From the NCBI RefSeq assembly GCF_017901135.1, contig NZ_CP072801.1, positions 3,345,501-3,409,500 of the forward strand: DNA of 64,000 nt, in the 5' to 3' direction. Positions 28,211 to 37,746 of this stretch are shown in pieces (position 1 is the first letter of the stretch; every line of letters starts with the position of its first letter). The translations under genes were made by a program, and so were the position numbers. The stretch comes from Thiothrix litoralis. GTDB lineage: Bacteria > Pseudomonadota > Gammaproteobacteria > Thiotrichales > Thiotrichaceae. The notes under the pieces were generated by a model. The model worked only from the letters and a program-made list of their open reading frames with translations, was not told the origin of the DNA and did not search any database.

Positions 28211-29593
28211 TTAGCGTCCGTATTTTTTGGGGTCGACGTTGAGGGAGCGCATTTTTCGGTACAAATGGGTACGTTCCATTTTGACCTGATCCGCCAGTTT
28301 ACTGACATTACCATCCGCCTGTTTGAGCTGGTAAATCAGGTAGTCGTGTTCAAACTGTTCGCGTGCCTGGCGCAGTGGCAGGTCGAATAAGCTTTCGGGA
28401 ATATGCCCGATTTCTTGCGAAAATACTGGGATACGTGCGCCGACGGCTTCTTCTGCTTCCTCCAGCGAGACTTCGGTTTCGGTGCCGAGGATCAGTAAGC
28501 GCTGCACCAGATTGCGCAATTCGCGGATATTACCGGGCCAAGAGTGGTTGCGCAGAAAGTTTTGCGCCGCCAGTGAAATATGCCGGTACGGCAAGCCATC
28601 TTGTGCGGTGAGAATGTCGACGTAATGGTTGAGCAGTTCGGGCACATCTTCCGGGTGTTCGTGCAAGGGCGGAATCATCACCGGCACGACATTGAGCAAG
28701 TAATACAGTTCTTCGTTGAACTTGCCGCCTTTGACATCATCCTGCAAATCGTGGGAAGAGGACGCCATCAAGGTAATATCCATGTCCACCCAGTCGTTGC
28801 CGCCGATGCGCATGTAACGGTTTTCCTTGAGGGCATTCAGCAGGCGGTTTTGGGTGTCATGATCCAGCTCAAAGATTTCTGCCAGAAACAAGACCCCGCC
28901 ATTGGCTTCGTCGAGCAGGCCGTACTGGATTTTGCCGTGGTCTTCGCGCCCAAACAGCACGTTGTTGAGGGAGTGGTTGCTATCTTTATTGGTGGGTAGT
29001 GCGGCGCGTACAAACGGGCGGTCTTTGCGGTTGCTGAGGGCGTGGATGTGGCGGGCAAAGGTTTCCTTGCCCACCCCCGGTTCCCCGTACAGCAGTACGC
29101 GGGTGTCGTGCTGGGCAATGCGTTTGGCCTGTTCGCGCAGGCGTTGCATGGTCTGGCTATTGCCCACGGGTTCCAGTGAGCTGCTCATTTGTTTGCGCAA
29201 GCCCCGGTTTTCTTTTTCCAGTTGGCTGGCGCGTAGGGCATTGCTGATGGTCAGCAGCATTTTGGCCATCGACAGCGGTTTTTCGATGAAATCCTGAGCG
29301 CCCAGTTTGGTGGCTTCCACGGCTGTTTCAATCGTGCCGTGACCGGACATCATGATCACCGGGCAGCACAGGGTGTCGTTTTCACGCCATTCCTTGAGCA
29401 GGGAAATGCCGTCTTGCCCGGGCATCCAGATGTCAAGGAGTACCAGGTCGGGTTTGCGGCTGCGGTGCAGTTCCTTGGCTTTGGCGGCATTTTCGGCCGT
29501 CACGACCCGATAGCCTTCGTCTTCCAGAATTTCACTGACAAGTTGGCGGATATCCGGCTCGTCGTCTACGACCATGATGTATTGTGCTGTCAT
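28211..29593 (-). CDS. ntrX: NtrX-family response regulator with a degenerate sigma54-activator domain
   Basis: 460 residues: an N-terminal receiver (acidic pair near residues 10-11, phospho-acceptor Asp54, Lys105), a central AAA+ domain and a C-terminal Fis-type HTH (DGNVSKLADQVKMERTHLYRK). Walker A GEPGVGKE (170-177) is present, but the sigma54-contact loop GAFTGA is absent (GREDHGKIQYG stands there) and Walker B reads LFLAEI with Ala238 where Asp is expected. It therefore probably does not drive sigma54 open-complex formation and may act as a plain DNA-binding regulator. ntrY lies 12 bases upstream. NtrYX is linked to nitrogen and redox control and envelope functions in other proteobacteria. 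Confidence 0.9.
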   Translation of the reverse strand: MTAQYIMVVDDEPDIRQLVSEILEDEGYRVVTAENAAKAKELHRSRKPDLVLLDIWMPGQDGISLLKEWRENDTLCCPVIMMSGHGTIETAVEATKLGAQDFIEKPLSMAKMLLTISNALRASQLEKENRGLRKQMSSSLEPVGNSQTMQRLREQAKRIAQHDTRVLLYGEPGVGKETFARHIHALSNRKDRPFVRAALPTNKDSNHSLNNVLFGREDHGKIQYGLLDEANGGVLFLAEIFELDHDTQNRLLNALKENRYMRIGGNDWVDMDITLMASSSHDLQDDVKGGKFNEELYYLLNVVPVMIPPLHEHPEDVPELLNHYVDILTAQDGLPYRHISLAAQNFLRNHSWPGNIRELRNLVQRLLILGTETEVSLEEAEEAVGARIPVFSQEIGHIPESLFDLPLRQAREQFEHDYLIYQLKQADGNVSKLADQVKMERTHLYRKMRSLNVDPKKYGR

Positions 29594-29605
29594 CTTCCCT
29601 GCTCC

Positions 29606-31774
29606 TTAGTTCAACGGAAACCTCACGCTGATTATAGCGCCTCCGTTGTCATGATTGCGGGCGGTGAGGTGTCCGCCGTGTTCTTCAACGATTTTTTTCA
29701 CGATGGCCAAGCCTAGTCCAGTACCTTTGTGTTTGCTAGTGACGTAAGGCTCGAACAGGCGTGGCAACAATTCCACCGGAATGCCGGGGCCATTGTCGTG
29801 AATGTTAAGCATAGCTTGCTTGCTGTCCGGTTGATACTGGGTACTGATGGTGATGTTGGCGGGGCTGACGTGGTGCTCTTCCAGTGCTTCGAGTGCATTC
29901 TTGGTTAGATTGACCAATAGTTGGCGGAGACGGTGGATGTCGAGTCGCAGGCGTGGTAGATCCGTGTCCAGTTGCAGGATAATGTTGACCTGACCTTCAT
30001 TGAGGCGGTATAGCTCTGCGACTTCCTGTACCAAGGCATTCAGATCGACCGGTTGGACGTGTAGGTTAGGAGCACGCGCATAGTCACTGAAGGCATTGAC
30101 CATCGACTTCAGGTTGTCAACTTGCTGCACGATGGTGTTGGTCATGCGTTTGAGGAAGTTGGCAGATTCCTCATTCAGTTCGCCGGAAAGTTTACGGCTC
30201 AGGCGTTCGGCGGATAGCTGGATCGGCGTCAGTGGATTTTTGATCTCGTGCGCCAGTCGTCGCGCTACTTCGCCCCAAGCGGCGTCATGTTCGGACTGGA
30301 TCAGGTCGGTGACATCATCAAACACCAGCACGGAACCTTGCTGACCCGCTGCACCGTGTGGTAGGGATGCGCCCCGGCAGACCAGAATCAGGCGGCCGTT
30401 GTCGGTGTTCAGGGTGATCTCAGACTGCCATTCCTGACCGGCCTGCATGTCTTGCCAGTGGGTTTGCACCATGTCCAGAAAGGGTTGTAAGGGGGGCAGG
30501 TCGTCACGGAGTTGGGTAAGGGGTTTGCCTACCTGTTCCAGCAGTGCCAGGTTAAGGATAGTGCTGGCAGCCGTGTTGACCCGGCGAATAATGCCGCTTT
30601 CATCGAGCGTAATCACGCCGGAGGATAAGTGTTCCAGTACTACATGCAGGTAATCGTGTTCCTGTTGCAACTGGCGGCGGGCTTGTTCGCGTTCCGCCCG
30701 GGCATCGGAAAGGCGTTTGGTCATGGTATTGAACGACAGCGCCAACATGCTGAAATCATCGCGTTCCGAGACAGGAATTTTTTTGTCCAGATCCCCCGCC
30801 GCAACCGCCAGCGTGCCTTCCACCAGATCGCGCACCGGGCGGGTCAGGCGGCGTGAGAAGATAAATGCCGCCCACAAGGAAAATAGCGCGGTCAGCACCA
30901 TAATCACCAGTATCATCAGGCGGAATACGCTTTTGAGGATATCGCGCTGGAACAGCAAACTTTTGTATTCATCGCGGGCTTTTAACACGCTTTCTGCCAA
31001 TACCCGTTCATTTTCGGCAACCGGAAAGCGGGCGGTCAGGATGGCGCTCAGCTCGTTTTTTTTGCCGTAGCGCACGCTGATCGCCACCCGTGAAAACAGC
31101 TTGTCGGTGCCGTCGGGTTCCAGCGCGTAGTAATAATTACGGATTTGCATGGCGCGGAACAGGCTACGGTCAGGCATCCGTGGAATCAGGGTTTCGGTGT
31201 CCTCGATGGCTAAGGCCAGCATTTGTTGGGAATCATCCAGCAGCAGGATTTCGCTCGCGCCGATACTGAGTAATTGTTCCAGCATGGGGGGGATCTCATA
31301 CAGCTCCTTGCCCTGAAGTGAGGGTTTGAAACGTTCCAGTGTGCCTAGGTACTGGCGGTTGCGGGTTTCCAGTGCCAGTTGGCTTAACTCCAGCGAGTCT
31401 TCCAGCGCCCGTTCGATCGAGACAGAAAACCAGCGGTCGATACGTGTACCGATCAGGTTGACGGCAAACAGCGACACGAATAATACCGGCAACAGGGTCA
31501 TCACCAAAAACCCGGTCATCAGCCGCACGGTAAACCGCGAACCCGCTTGACGGGTACGCCACTGGTTAAAGACCCGCACCAGATTAATCAGGATGACGAT
31601 ACTGAGTAACACCAGCACCAGAGCACTCAGGTAGAAATGCCAGTCGCCGTAGCGTGCCAGATTGGCGGGGCTGAGGGTGGCAAGATTCAACAACGTTAAG
31701 GAAGCCAGTAGCAGCAGAAAAATCAGTGCTAACGGCAACCACTGCCATAGACGGCTTTTCAAGGTATCGGCCAC
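29606..31774 (-). CDS. ntrY: NtrY-like membrane sensor histidine kinase
   Basis: 722-residue kinase, partner of the adjacent NtrX. Two N-terminal helices and a third span precede a periplasmic-type sensor region (about residues 110-280), another helix near 285-305, a HAMP linker, a PAS domain (about 365-475), the phospho-acceptor helix RRLAHEIKNPLTPIQLSAER with its His, and the ATPase domain with NALEALEEH (N box), DNGPGIP (G1) and GTGLGLAIV (G2). It overlaps the end of the DUF4390 gene upstream by 16 bases. The signal sensed is unknown. Confidence 0.93.
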   Translation of the reverse strand: MADTLKSRLWQWLPLALIFLLLLASLTLLNLATLSPANLARYGDWHFYLSALVLVLLSIVILINLVRVFNQWRTRQAGSRFTVRLMTGFLVMTLLPVLFVSLFAVNLIGTRIDRWFSVSIERALEDSLELSQLALETRNRQYLGTLERFKPSLQGKELYEIPPMLEQLLSIGASEILLLDDSQQMLALAIEDTETLIPRMPDRSLFRAMQIRNYYYALEPDGTDKLFSRVAISVRYGKKNELSAILTARFPVAENERVLAESVLKARDEYKSLLFQRDILKSVFRLMILVIMVLTALFSLWAAFIFSRRLTRPVRDLVEGTLAVAAGDLDKKIPVSERDDFSMLALSFNTMTKRLSDARAEREQARRQLQQEHDYLHVVLEHLSSGVITLDESGIIRRVNTAASTILNLALLEQVGKPLTQLRDDLPPLQPFLDMVQTHWQDMQAGQEWQSEITLNTDNGRLILVCRGASLPHGAAGQQGSVLVFDDVTDLIQSEHDAAWGEVARRLAHEIKNPLTPIQLSAERLSRKLSGELNEESANFLKRMTNTIVQQVDNLKSMVNAFSDYARAPNLHVQPVDLNALVQEVAELYRLNEGQVNIILQLDTDLPRLRLDIHRLRQLLVNLTKNALEALEEHHVSPANITISTQYQPDSKQAMLNIHDNGPGIPVELLPRLFEPYVTSKHKGTGLGLAIVKKIVEEHGGHLTARNHDNGGAIISVRFPLN

Positions 31775-32346
31775 AATACTCCGTCACTTTGCAGGGAATA
31801 GCGGTCAGAAAATAGCGATTTCAGTTTCAGGGGCAATTCCAGTGATTGTTGGGTCAGGCTTGCCTCAACAAAAATGGCGGCATTATCACCCCAGGCATCG
31901 CTGGGTAAGGCAGGTAAACGGTAATCAGCCAGCGTGCCCATTTGCTCGACGGCTGTTGGCAGGGTAGGGAAGCTCCAGTTTTCCTTGGTATCCAGACGTA
32001 CTACCTGATATTGCTTACTCAGTGGGTGGTATTTTAGTTCGGTTTTCACCCTTGCCAAGGGTTTTTGGGTATTCCACCACCAATTGTTGTGCCATTCGAG
32101 GGTAAACAGGGTTTCACTTTTCAGGGTCAGGCCATTGAGTAAACCTTCCCGCAAGTAATCGCTGAGCTCGTAATCCAGTTTGAGGCTGGTGACCAACTGT
32201 TTGGGTTTCTGAATGCGGATGGAAAACTCACGGAAATGGATGCCGTTTTCCGCCGCACTGGCTTGCCCCCACAAACTGACCAGCAATAGCCCTGCCAGCA
32301 GTAAGCGGGTGAGGTGAGACATTATTGAAAGGTTTGTTATTGTCAC
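31759..32346 (-). CDS. DUF4390-domain exported protein
   Basis: 195-residue protein with an N-terminal signal peptide (LTRLLLAGLLLVSLWGQASA) and a mature domain that begins HFREFSIRIQKPKQLVTS, matching the DUF4390 family always found between rsmB and ntrY in this cluster. Function unknown; the genomic link suggests an envelope role sensed by NtrY. The start is a GTG at 32346 that overlaps the rsmB stop (GTGA); an in-frame ATG at 32322 begins closer to the signal peptide and is the alternative. Confidence 0.85.
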   Translation of the reverse strand: MTITNLSIMSHLTRLLLAGLLLVSLWGQASAAENGIHFREFSIRIQKPKQLVTSLKLDYELSDYLREGLLNGLTLKSETLFTLEWHNNWWWNTQKPLARVKTELKYHPLSKQYQVVRLDTKENWSFPTLPTAVEQMGTLADYRLPALPSDAWGDNAAIFVEASLTQQSLELPLKLKSLFSDRYSLQSDGVLWPIP

Positions 32347-33656
32347 TGCGTTGATTCCTGCACTGCTTTGCTAAGCAGCGCGTAGTAAAACCCGTCCATT
32401 GCGTGTTCGCCTGGCAGGATTTGGCGTCCGGCAGCTTGTGCCCGACCCCAGGCGACACTCAGCGGCTCAAGGGTGGCATCGGGGTGTTCTGCCAGAAAGG
32501 CTTCGACCTGACGACTGTTTTCTTCCGGCAGGATTGAGCAGGTTGCATACAGCAACTTGCCGCCGGGGCGTAAAGTATGCCACAAATTGCGCAATAATTG
32601 CGCTTGTTCTTGCTGCAATTCGGCGATGTCACTGGCGCGGCGCAATACCTTGATGTCAGGGTGACGGCGGATAACGCCGGTCGCCGAGCAGGGTGCATCC
32701 AGCAGAATACGGTCAAACGCTTGCCCATCCCACCAGGTAGCGGTATCTCCGGCATCGGCGGCGACCAAGGTGGCTTGCAAGTGCAAGCGGGTGAAGTTTT
32801 CGGTGACACGTTTGAGGCGTGCTTCACTCTCATCAAGCGCGATCAGGTGTAAGCCATCGGTCATTTCCAGCAAGTGACTGGTTTTACCACCGGGGGCGGC
32901 ACAGGCATCCAGCACCCGCATTCCCGGCTGACAATCCAGCAAGCCTGCGGCGAGTTGTGCGGCGGCATCTTGCACCGACACCGCACCCGTGAAAAAGCCC
33001 GGCAATTGCTCAACGCCGACTGGGGTTTGCAACATCAAGGCGCTATCCACAGTGGGAATCAGGTCGGCGGCAATATCGGCGGCTTGTAATAGCGCCTGAT
33101 AAGCGCTGGCAGTGTGCTGGCGCTGGTTGACCCGTAAGATCATCGGCGCGTGGGTATTGCTGGCGTTGAGGATGGCTTCCCAATCGTCCGGCCATGCTTG
33201 CTGGATGCGGGTAAGCAGCCAGTCGGGAAAGGCGTAACGCGCCGGAACACGGCTATCCGCTTTTACCAGCAATTCCGCCGGACTGCGCAGGAAGTTGCGT
33301 AACACACCGTTGACCAGTTTGCCTGCCCAGTCTTTTTTGAGCTTTTTGGTGGCCTTGACGGTTTCGTTGACGGCGGCATGGTCAGGGGTGCGCTGGTAAA
33401 TGAGCTGGTAGAGGCCGATGCGTAACAGGCATTCCACATCCTTATCGGCGGGCTTCAGGGCTTTTTTCACCAACTGTTTGAGAATGGCGCTTAAACGTTC
33501 GTGCCAGCGCAAGGTGCCGAAACACATATTGCGTAACAGCGCTTGATCTTGCGGGTTGAGGTTGGCAACGCTGGGGTCTTGCAACACTTCGGTGAGGGAT
33601 TCGCCTTCGTAAATGACTCGTTGCAGGCACAAGGCTGCGGTGGCACGGGCGCTCAA
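32343..33656 (-). CDS. rsmB: 16S rRNA (cytosine-967-C5)-methyltransferase
   Basis: 437 residues. The N-terminal NusB-like RNA-binding domain (about 1-140) is followed by a Rossmann methyltransferase domain with VLDACAAPGGKTSHLLE (SAM site), LLDAPCSATGVIRRHPDI (motif IV Cys) and YATCSILPEEN (catalytic Cys). It methylates C967 of 16S rRNA. It overlaps fmt by four bases, the standard def-fmt-rsmB order. Confidence 0.97.
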   Translation of the reverse strand: MSARATAALCLQRVIYEGESLTEVLQDPSVANLNPQDQALLRNMCFGTLRWHERLSAILKQLVKKALKPADKDVECLLRIGLYQLIYQRTPDHAAVNETVKATKKLKKDWAGKLVNGVLRNFLRSPAELLVKADSRVPARYAFPDWLLTRIQQAWPDDWEAILNASNTHAPMILRVNQRQHTASAYQALLQAADIAADLIPTVDSALMLQTPVGVEQLPGFFTGAVSVQDAAAQLAAGLLDCQPGMRVLDACAAPGGKTSHLLEMTDGLHLIALDESEARLKRVTENFTRLHLQATLVAADAGDTATWWDGQAFDRILLDAPCSATGVIRRHPDIKVLRRASDIAELQQEQAQLLRNLWHTLRPGGKLLYATCSILPEENSRQVEAFLAEHPDATLEPLSVAWGRAQAAGRQILPGEHAMDGFYYALLSKAVQESTQ

Positions 33657-34579
33657 AACTGCACGCCCAGTAAAGAACGCCCGTTGAGGAATTGCGCTGC
33701 ATTCAGGCGTTTGCCACCGGGGAGTTGCAGGCTGAGGATGCGTACTGTGCCGTCGCCAGTGGCAATGTCGATACCGGCTTTGCTTTCAGCGATGACCGTG
33801 CCGGGGGGGGCGTTTCCTTCGATTTCGCTCAGGGAGCGGGAGGCAAAAAACCGTAACGGTTGCCCTTCATACAAGGTAAACGCCACCGGGTAGGCGTCAA
33901 AGGCGCGGATAGTGCGGTCAATAGCTGCCGCTGATTGTGTCCAGTCGATTTGTGCTTCTGCCTTGGTGAGTTTGTGGGCGTAGGTGGTGAGGGTTTCATC
34001 CTGCACTTCGGGTTGCAATGTGCCCGCTGCCAGCAAGTCGAGGGTGTGTAACAGTGCCGTAGCTCCTTGCGTGGCGAGGGTGTCGTGGATGCTTTGCCCG
34101 CCAGCGTCCGGGTTAAGCGGGCACACAACTTTGTAGAGCATGTCGCCAGTATCCAGCCCTGCCGCCATTTGCATGATGGTGACGCCGGTTTCAGCATCCC
34201 CACTCTGAATGGCGCGTTGAATCGGTGCCGCACCCCGCCAGCGTGGCAACAGCGAGCCGTGGATATTAAGGCAACCGTGGCGCGGAATATCCAGCACCAC
34301 TTGTGGCAGGATCAAGCCATAAGCGGCGACGATCATCACATCCGGCGCGTAAGCCCGCAGTTTGTCTTGTTCTTCGGGCGCTTTCAGGGAAAGCGGTTGT
34401 TCGACAGGAATGCCCGCATCCACGGCGACCTGTTTCACTGCGCCAAAGGTCAGCTTGCGCCCACGCCCGGCGGGGCGGTCAGGCTGGCAATACACCGCGA
34501 CGACTTCATGCCCGGAAGCCAGTAGGGCTTGCAGGGCGGGGACGGCAAATTCCGGTGTGCCTGCGTACACAATCCTCAT
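33653..34579 (-). CDS. fmt: Methionyl-tRNA formyltransferase
   Basis: 308 residues. Formylates initiator Met-tRNA with 10-formyl-tetrahydrofolate. The catalytic region [21 protein letters not shown] holds the Asn and His, and the Asp follows in [10 protein letters not shown]. The C-terminal OB-like domain ends [12 protein letters not shown]. It overlaps def by four bases at its start and rsmB by four at its end, so the three genes are tightly coupled. Confidence 0.97.
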   Translation of the reverse strand: MRIVYAGTPEFAVPALQALLASGHEVVAVYCQPDRPAGRGRKLTFGAVKQVAVDAGIPVEQPLSLKAPEEQDKLRAYAPDVMIVAAYGLILPQVVLDIPRHGCLNIHGSLLPRWRGAAPIQRAIQSGDAETGVTIMQMAAGLDTGDMLYKVVCPLNPDAGGQSIHDTLATQGATALLHTLDLLAAGTLQPEVQDETLTTYAHKLTKAEAQIDWTQSAAAIDRTIRAFDAYPVAFTLYEGQPLRFFASRSLSEIEGNAPPGTVIAESKAGIDIATGDGTVRILSLQLPGGKRLNAAQFLNGRSLLGVQF

Positions 34580-35106
34580 GACTGCGCGGCCTTAGCAGCT
34601 TTTTGTACTTGCTCTTTTTCCCACTTTTGCACGACTTTACGGGCTTTTTGCTGCTTGGGCGTGGATAGGTAATCGACGAACAGCTTGCCATCCAGATGAT
34701 CTATTTCGTGTTGGACGCAAATGGCGAGTAACTCATCGGCATCACGTTCAAACACTTCACCGTCAGCGTTCAGGGCGCGGAAGCGGATGCGCTCGGCGCG
34801 GGTAACTTTTTCGTAGTAATCGGGGACGGACAGGCAACCTTCTTCGTGTTCAAGCTGGCCTTCCTTGTGCAGGATTTCAGGGTTGATCAGGCACAGCGGC
34901 GCATCTTTGTTCTCGGACACGTCAATGGTGATAATGCGCTGGTGGATATTGACCTGAGTTGCAGCCAAACCAATGCCCTGATTGGCATACATGGTTGCAA
35001 ACATGTCGTCCACGATACGACGGATCGTGTCATCGACCTGAGTGACGGGCGCGGCTTTCTTGCGCAAGCGCGGGTCGGGATGGTGTAAAATCTCTAGTTT
35101 TGCCAT
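34576..35106 (-). CDS. def: Peptide deformylase
   Basis: 176-residue metalloprotease that removes the N-formyl group from new proteins. All three motifs are present: [17 protein letters not shown] (metal Cys) and QHEIDHLDG (HExxH). It is the first gene of the long leftward cluster that continues through fmt, rsmB, DUF4390, ntrY, ntrX, trkA and two trkH genes. A TATAAT is found on the minus strand about 51 bases before the ATG (35157-35162). Confidence 0.97.
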   Translation of the reverse strand: MAKLEILHHPDPRLRKKAAPVTQVDDTIRRIVDDMFATMYANQGIGLAATQVNIHQRIITIDVSENKDAPLCLINPEILHKEGQLEHEEGCLSVPDYYEKVTRAERIRFRALNADGEVFERDADELLAICVQHEIDHLDGKLFVDYLSTPKQQKARKVVQKWEKEQVQKAAKAAQS

Positions 35107-35156
35107 TGTAAATACCGAAAATCTAAAAGTTCTGAATGTTTTTCAGGCCATAGTTT

Positions 35157-35162
35157 ATTATA
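35157..35162 (-). promoter_or_regulatory. Putative -10 box for the def cluster, in a divergent promoter region
   Basis: TATAAT on the minus strand inside the 97-base gap between def and the LysM lipoprotein gene. The overlapping plus-strand sequence TATAAC could serve the LysM gene. No strong -35 hexamer was found for either direction. Confidence 0.35.
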
Positions 35163-35203
35163 ACCCGCACATCCAACCCATAATAACGACTAAGGATACC
35201 ACC

Positions 35204-36319
35204 ATGCGGCATTCTCCTACTTTTTTCTTGAGAACCCTGTGTCTTGGCATCGGGTCTGCGCTGATTCTCAGCGCGTGCGCCACGACAGGCACTACCAACG
35301 CATCAGCGCCACACAGTGGTACAGATCCTTATGACAAGTATTATGGGCAAACGACTGCACAATCAAGCGATGCGGTTGGTGGCAGTATGATTCTTAATCC
35401 CAATGCCCCCAACAGCTACGTGGTGAAAAAGGGCGATACGCTCTGGGGCATTGCTCGTAAGTTTCTGAACACCCCGTGGCATTGGCCAGAAATCTGGGAC
35501 AAGAACCAGCGCATCGCCAACCCGCACCAGTTATACCCCGGTGATGTCCTGAGTCTGGATTACGCTTCAGGCAATAAACTGCAACCGCGCATCCGGGTTG
35601 ACCGCAAGGGCTACGGCGAGCCGATTGCCACGCTGGTGTCGTTTATGGTGTGGCCGAAAGTGCTGGATGAGGCGACCATCAAGAATGCGCCTTACATTCT
35701 GGCATCACGCGATGACCATCATTTGATCGCGGAAGGCGAAACCGTTTACGTGAAAAACCTGCGCAATGCGCCGGTGGGAGCGCGTTACGGGATTTTCCAC
35801 CCCGACAAGGCGTTGCACGATCCACGTACTGGGCAATTGCTGGGCTATGAGGTCACTTACGGCGGTTACGGGCGTATCGAGCGTGTAGAGGCGACGTCCA
35901 CCGCGACAGTGCTGGAAGCACACCGCGAAATCCGTAAAGGCGACCGCTTGCTTGCCCCGGTGAATGAAGTGGCTAACCTGAAGGGGGTCATCCACGCGCC
36001 GACGACCAAGGTGCGAGCCGATATTGTGACGCTGTTTGATGCCGAATACATCAGCGGTAATTACATGATTGCGGTGATCAATAAGGGGCAGCGTGATCAC
36101 ATTGAGGTGGGGCATACCTTGGGTGTGTATACGCCGGGTCGATACGTGGTGGATGAGGTGGAAACCTGCAAACGCAAATCCGGCGCGGTGTGTAGCCAGT
36201 TACCGCCTGAAAAGGTTGCCAATCTGGTGATTTATAAAGTCACTGATCGGGTCAGTTACGGGCTGGTGATGGATGCGAGTCGTGAAGTGCGGGATGGGGA
36301 TGAGATCGGCAATCCCTGA
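35204..36319 (+). CDS. LysM-domain lipoprotein (dprA-neighbour type)
   Basis: 371 residues. The N-terminus is a lipoprotein signal ending LILSAC, with acylated Cys near residue 25. A LysM domain follows (YVVKKGDTLWGIARKFL to NPHQLYPGDVLSL, about residues 67-120), then a roughly 250-residue domain typical of the LysM proteins found upstream of dprA in gammaproteobacteria. It likely binds peptidoglycan in the periplasm. ATG 35204 gives the clean lipobox signal; an in-frame start at 35042 would add 54 residues and overlap def. The usual dprA gene does not follow. Confidence 0.88.
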   Translation: MRHSPTFFLRTLCLGIGSALILSACATTGTTNASAPHSGTDPYDKYYGQTTAQSSDAVGGSMILNPNAPNSYVVKKGDTLWGIARKFLNTPWHWPEIWDKNQRIANPHQLYPGDVLSLDYASGNKLQPRIRVDRKGYGEPIATLVSFMVWPKVLDEATIKNAPYILASRDDHHLIAEGETVYVKNLRNAPVGARYGIFHPDKALHDPRTGQLLGYEVTYGGYGRIERVEATSTATVLEAHREIRKGDRLLAPVNEVANLKGVIHAPTTKVRADIVTLFDAEYISGNYMIAVINKGQRDHIEVGHTLGVYTPGRYVVDEVETCKRKSGAVCSQLPPEKVANLVIYKVTDRVSYGLVMDASREVRDGDEIGNP

Positions 36320-36340
36320 GGTGAGGGAGGCGTGTGCTAT

Positions 36341-36390
36341 ACTGGCAAGATGAAAATCCCTCCTACTTACCGCGATAGGATTTAGCCAGT
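36341..36390. promoter_or_regulatory. Two-block inverted repeat touching the start codon of the AlbA-type gene
   Basis: ACTGGC (36341-36346) and AAATCC (36354-36359) pair with GGATTT (36378-36383) and GCCAGT (36385-36390). The right arm ends directly before the ATG at 36391, so as RNA it would occlude the ribosome-binding region, and as DNA it could be an autoregulatory operator next to a possible -10 TATACT (36338-36343). It is not followed by a T-run, so it is not a terminator for the LysM gene. Confidence 0.4.
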
Positions 36391-37551
36391 ATGACCTTTG
36401 ATGAACTTAATACTCAGATTGCCCTCGGTGAAGACAGCCGTCGTCAGTTTAAGCAAGACATCAGTAATACCGATGCGTTAGCCGCTGAAATGGCAGCCTT
36501 CGCCAATACGGATGGGGGCGTGATTTTCTTGGGTGTCGCGGATGACGGCACATTGCTGGGTTTGACCTTGGCAGATGTGGCGCGTTTAAACCAGATGATT
36601 AGCAATGCGGCTTCTCAGCATATCCGCAGCCCGCTGGCGGTGCAGACTGAAAATATTGCACTGGTTGACGGACGTTTGTTGATAGCGCTGACGATTCCCA
36701 AAGGTTTGGATAAGCCTTATTTTGATCGTAATGGCGTGATTTGGCTGAAAAGTGGCGCGGATAAACGCCGAGTCAATTCCAAAGAGGAATTGCGACGCCT
36801 GTTCCAGAGCGTGGATTTGTTACACGCTGATGAAGTGCCGTGCAAAGTAGGTGTTGAGGCGATTGATGGTCGCAGTTTGGCGGATTTCTTACAGGCAACT
36901 TACGGCTTGGATATTCCTGAGAAAAGTGCGGATTTGTTACGTCTATTGCAAAACATGAACCTTGCGACAGGTGAGGGTTTCTTAAACCTCGCTGGGGTAT
37001 TGTTGTTTGGCAAACACCCTGAATGGGTAAAGCCTGCTTTCATCGTCAAAGCGGTGGCGTTTCCCGGCAATGTGATTGAATCCAGCACCTATGTGGATAG
37101 CGAAGACATTGGTGGCAGGCTGCGCAATGTGTTTGATGACACCTTGCGTTTTATTATGCGTAATCTGCACAAAAGGCAAGGGCAACAAAGTTTCAATTCG
37201 GTGGGTGAGCCTGAAGTACCGCGTTTAGTGTTTGAAGAGTTGCTGGTTAATGCACTGATTCATCGCGATTATTTTATCAGTGCGCCGATTCGGGTGTTGA
37301 TTTACGCTAACCGCATTGAAATTATTAGCCCCGGTCATTTGCCTAATAATCTCACCGTTGAAAAAGTGAAAGCGGGTAACTCGAATTTGCGTAATCCTAT
37401 CTTGGCATCGTTCATTGCTAAGAAACTATTGCCCTACCGTGGCTTAGGTTCAGGGATTCTGCGAGCGTTGGAAGCGTGGTCGCAGATTGATTTTAAGGAC
37501 GATCGTGAAAGTTGTTTGTTTACCGTCACGGTGTGGCGGCCTGTGGATTAA
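36391..37551 (+). CDS. AlbA_2 (Schlafen-like) and HATPase_c_4 domain protein
   Basis: 386 residues. The N-terminal AlbA_2 domain (about 10-125) shows the ESRRQFK-type start, AEMAAFANTDGGVIFLGV and GVIWLKSGADKRRV. The C-terminal GHKL-type ATPase half has LLVNALIHRDYF, NRIEIISPGHLP and RGLGSGILRALEAW. These proteins are often labelled RecG-like helicase or transcriptional regulator, without direct proof of either; several occur in defence or mobile contexts. It sits where dprA is normally found after the LysM lipoprotein, and looks lower in GC than its neighbours, which hints at acquisition. No obvious ribosome site precedes the ATG, only the inverted repeat. Confidence 0.82.
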   Translation: MTFDELNTQIALGEDSRRQFKQDISNTDALAAEMAAFANTDGGVIFLGVADDGTLLGLTLADVARLNQMISNAASQHIRSPLAVQTENIALVDGRLLIALTIPKGLDKPYFDRNGVIWLKSGADKRRVNSKEELRRLFQSVDLLHADEVPCKVGVEAIDGRSLADFLQATYGLDIPEKSADLLRLLQNMNLATGEGFLNLAGVLLFGKHPEWVKPAFIVKAVAFPGNVIESSTYVDSEDIGGRLRNVFDDTLRFIMRNLHKRQGQQSFNSVGEPEVPRLVFEELLVNALIHRDYFISAPIRVLIYANRIEIISPGHLPNNLTVEKVKAGNSNLRNPILASFIAKKLLPYRGLGSGILRALEAWSQIDFKDDRESCLFTVTVWRPVD

Positions 37552-37678
37552 TCACTGTATTTTCGATTCACTACCCCTTCCGTACTAGATTCTCTGCAAG
37601 TACCGCTATCTCTTAGGGGTAGCCTTATCCTCGAATAGAAAAAATCTATTGGTACAAATAATTTTTCTTATTGATTCC

Positions 37679-37710
37679 TTGACCTATCTCAAGCACTATC
37701 GGTATATACT
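37679..37710 (+). promoter_or_regulatory. Putative soeABC promoter with an FNR/DNR-like dyad
   Basis: TTGACC at 37679-37684 and TATATA at 37703-37708 are 18 bases apart, a workable sigma70 pair. The -35 lies in a TTGA-N6-TCAA dyad (37679-37692), the core of FNR/CRP-family sites. Its centre would fall near -31, not the usual -41.5, so it may repress, or be coincidental. The rest of the 195-base gap before soeA shows nothing else. Confidence 0.35.
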
Positions 37711-37746
37711 GTATTTCAGTAATTCCTTATTTAGTTACGTACTGAT

